The notes under the pieces were generated by a model that was not told where the DNA came from, did no database searches, and saw only the letters and a list, made by a program, of their open reading frames with translations. A stretch of 5,991 nucleotides of DNA. Source: an uncultured Prevotellaceae bacterium. GTDB taxonomy: Bacteria > Bacteroidota > Bacteroidia > Bacteroidales > Bacteroidaceae. The stretch's first letter is position 1; every line of letters starts with the position of its first letter. Where the stretch lies: assembly GCA_946403615.1 (NCBI GenBank), contig CAMJAO010000140.1, positions 1-5,991 on the forward strand, given 5' to 3'. A program made the position numbers and the translations under genes. Of this stretch, positions 5,677 through 5,991 are shown one piece after another.

Positions 5677-5991
5677 TTACTTTTTCAGCCAGCGGTCGAG
5701 CCAGTTGAAATAGGTGCGTTGCCAGAGAACGCCGTTCTGGGGTTTCAATACCCAGTGGTTCTCGTCGGGGAAGATGAGAAGTTGGGCCTCGATGCCCCGC
5801 AGACGGGCGGCATTGAATGCGCCCATGCCTTGGTTGGCATTGATGCGGTAGTCTTTCTCGCCGTGGATGCAGAGAATGGGCGTGTCCCATTTGTCGACAA
5901 AGCGGTGGGGCGAGTTGTCGTAAGTCTTGCGGGCATTGGCAGTCTGGTCTTTGTTCCAATAGGCGTCGTCGTATTCCCAGTTGGAGAACCA
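5677..5991 (-). CDS. S9-family serine peptidase (prolyl oligopeptidase/DPP-like), C-terminal fragment
   Basis: The last 104 codons of a gene whose start lies beyond the right edge. It begins in frame at base 5991 with WFSNWEYDD and ends in LDRWLKK and TAA. The fragment is the end of an alpha/beta-hydrolase domain of MEROPS family S9. TPILCIHGEKDYRI (37-50) is the strand carrying the catalytic Asp (D47), and LLIFPDENHWV (71-81) carries the catalytic His (H79). The nucleophile Ser motif would be upstream of the window. Members such as dipeptidyl and acylaminoacyl peptidases cut short peptides, often after proline or alanine. In Bacteroidales they are frequently exported and serve peptide nutrition. 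The signal peptide and beta-propeller cannot be seen here, so the exact subfamily is open. The gene lies 188 bases upstream of the MFS gene on the same strand, with a hairpin between them, so co-transcription is possible but not shown. Confidence 0.93.
   Translation of the reverse strand, partial: WFSNWEYDDAYWNKDQTANARKTYDNSPHRFVDKWDTPILCIHGEKDYRINANQGMGAFNAARLRGIEAQLLIFPDENHWVLKPQNGVLWQRTYFNWLDRWLKK

Noticed and set aside
5669..5959. Open frame of 96 codons on the minus strand near the right edge
   Set aside because: Out of frame with the S9 peptidase end, which shows the catalytic Asp and His motifs; Pro/Arg/His-rich shadow.
1..5991. CRISPR array, tRNA, rRNA, riboswitch, toxin-antitoxin or phage genes
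   Set aside because: No regular repeat-spacer array, cloverleaf, rRNA segment or matching small gene pair was seen on either strand.

Overview
The window reads as chromosomal DNA of an anaerobic, succinate-forming Bacteroidales bacterium, most likely Prevotella or a close relative. This rests on protein character (long Dcu-type C4-dicarboxylate transporters, a Bacteroidetes-style S9 peptidase end, an MFSD1-like MFS carrier), on A-rich leaders with no clear Shine-Dalgarno before most starts, and on moderate G+C. No 16S, mobile-element or phage gene is present, so the genus is an inference.

All five genes lie on the minus strand. In transcription order, right to left, they are: (1) the last 104 residues of an S9-family serine peptidase (5677-5991), cut by the window edge; (2) a 540-residue MFS transporter resembling the MFSD1 branch (3866-5488); (3) a small secreted, cysteine-free protein of unknown function (3219-3731); (4) and (5) two tandem paralogous DcuB-type transporters, 19 bases apart (1477-2919 and 12-1457), almost certainly one operon that runs to the left edge.

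The intergenic DNA is structured. A strong hairpin with a T-containing tail follows the MFS gene and is a likely terminator. An 84-base inverted repeat with perfect 17-base arms lies just after the secreted-protein gene. Between it and the dcu operon are a GC-rich hairpin, a 9-base-periodic direct repeat and recurring AACCTTAAAC-like leader motifs. Between the peptidase and the MFS gene are two degenerate GC-rich palindromic repeats in opposite orientation. One of them covers the upstream candidate ATG of the MFS gene, which favours the downstream ATG.

A reading that links the genes, offered as hypothesis only: an exported S9 peptidase releases small peptides; the MFSD1-like carrier, whose animal homologue moves dipeptides, may take them up; Asp and Asn from peptides can feed fumarate reduction; and the Dcu pair can exchange fumarate, aspartate or malate for succinate. 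I see no defence island, CRISPR array or clearly new multi-gene system. The points most worth checking are the duplicated Dcu pair with its shared extra loop, the peptidase/MFSD1-like pairing, and the intergenic repeats.
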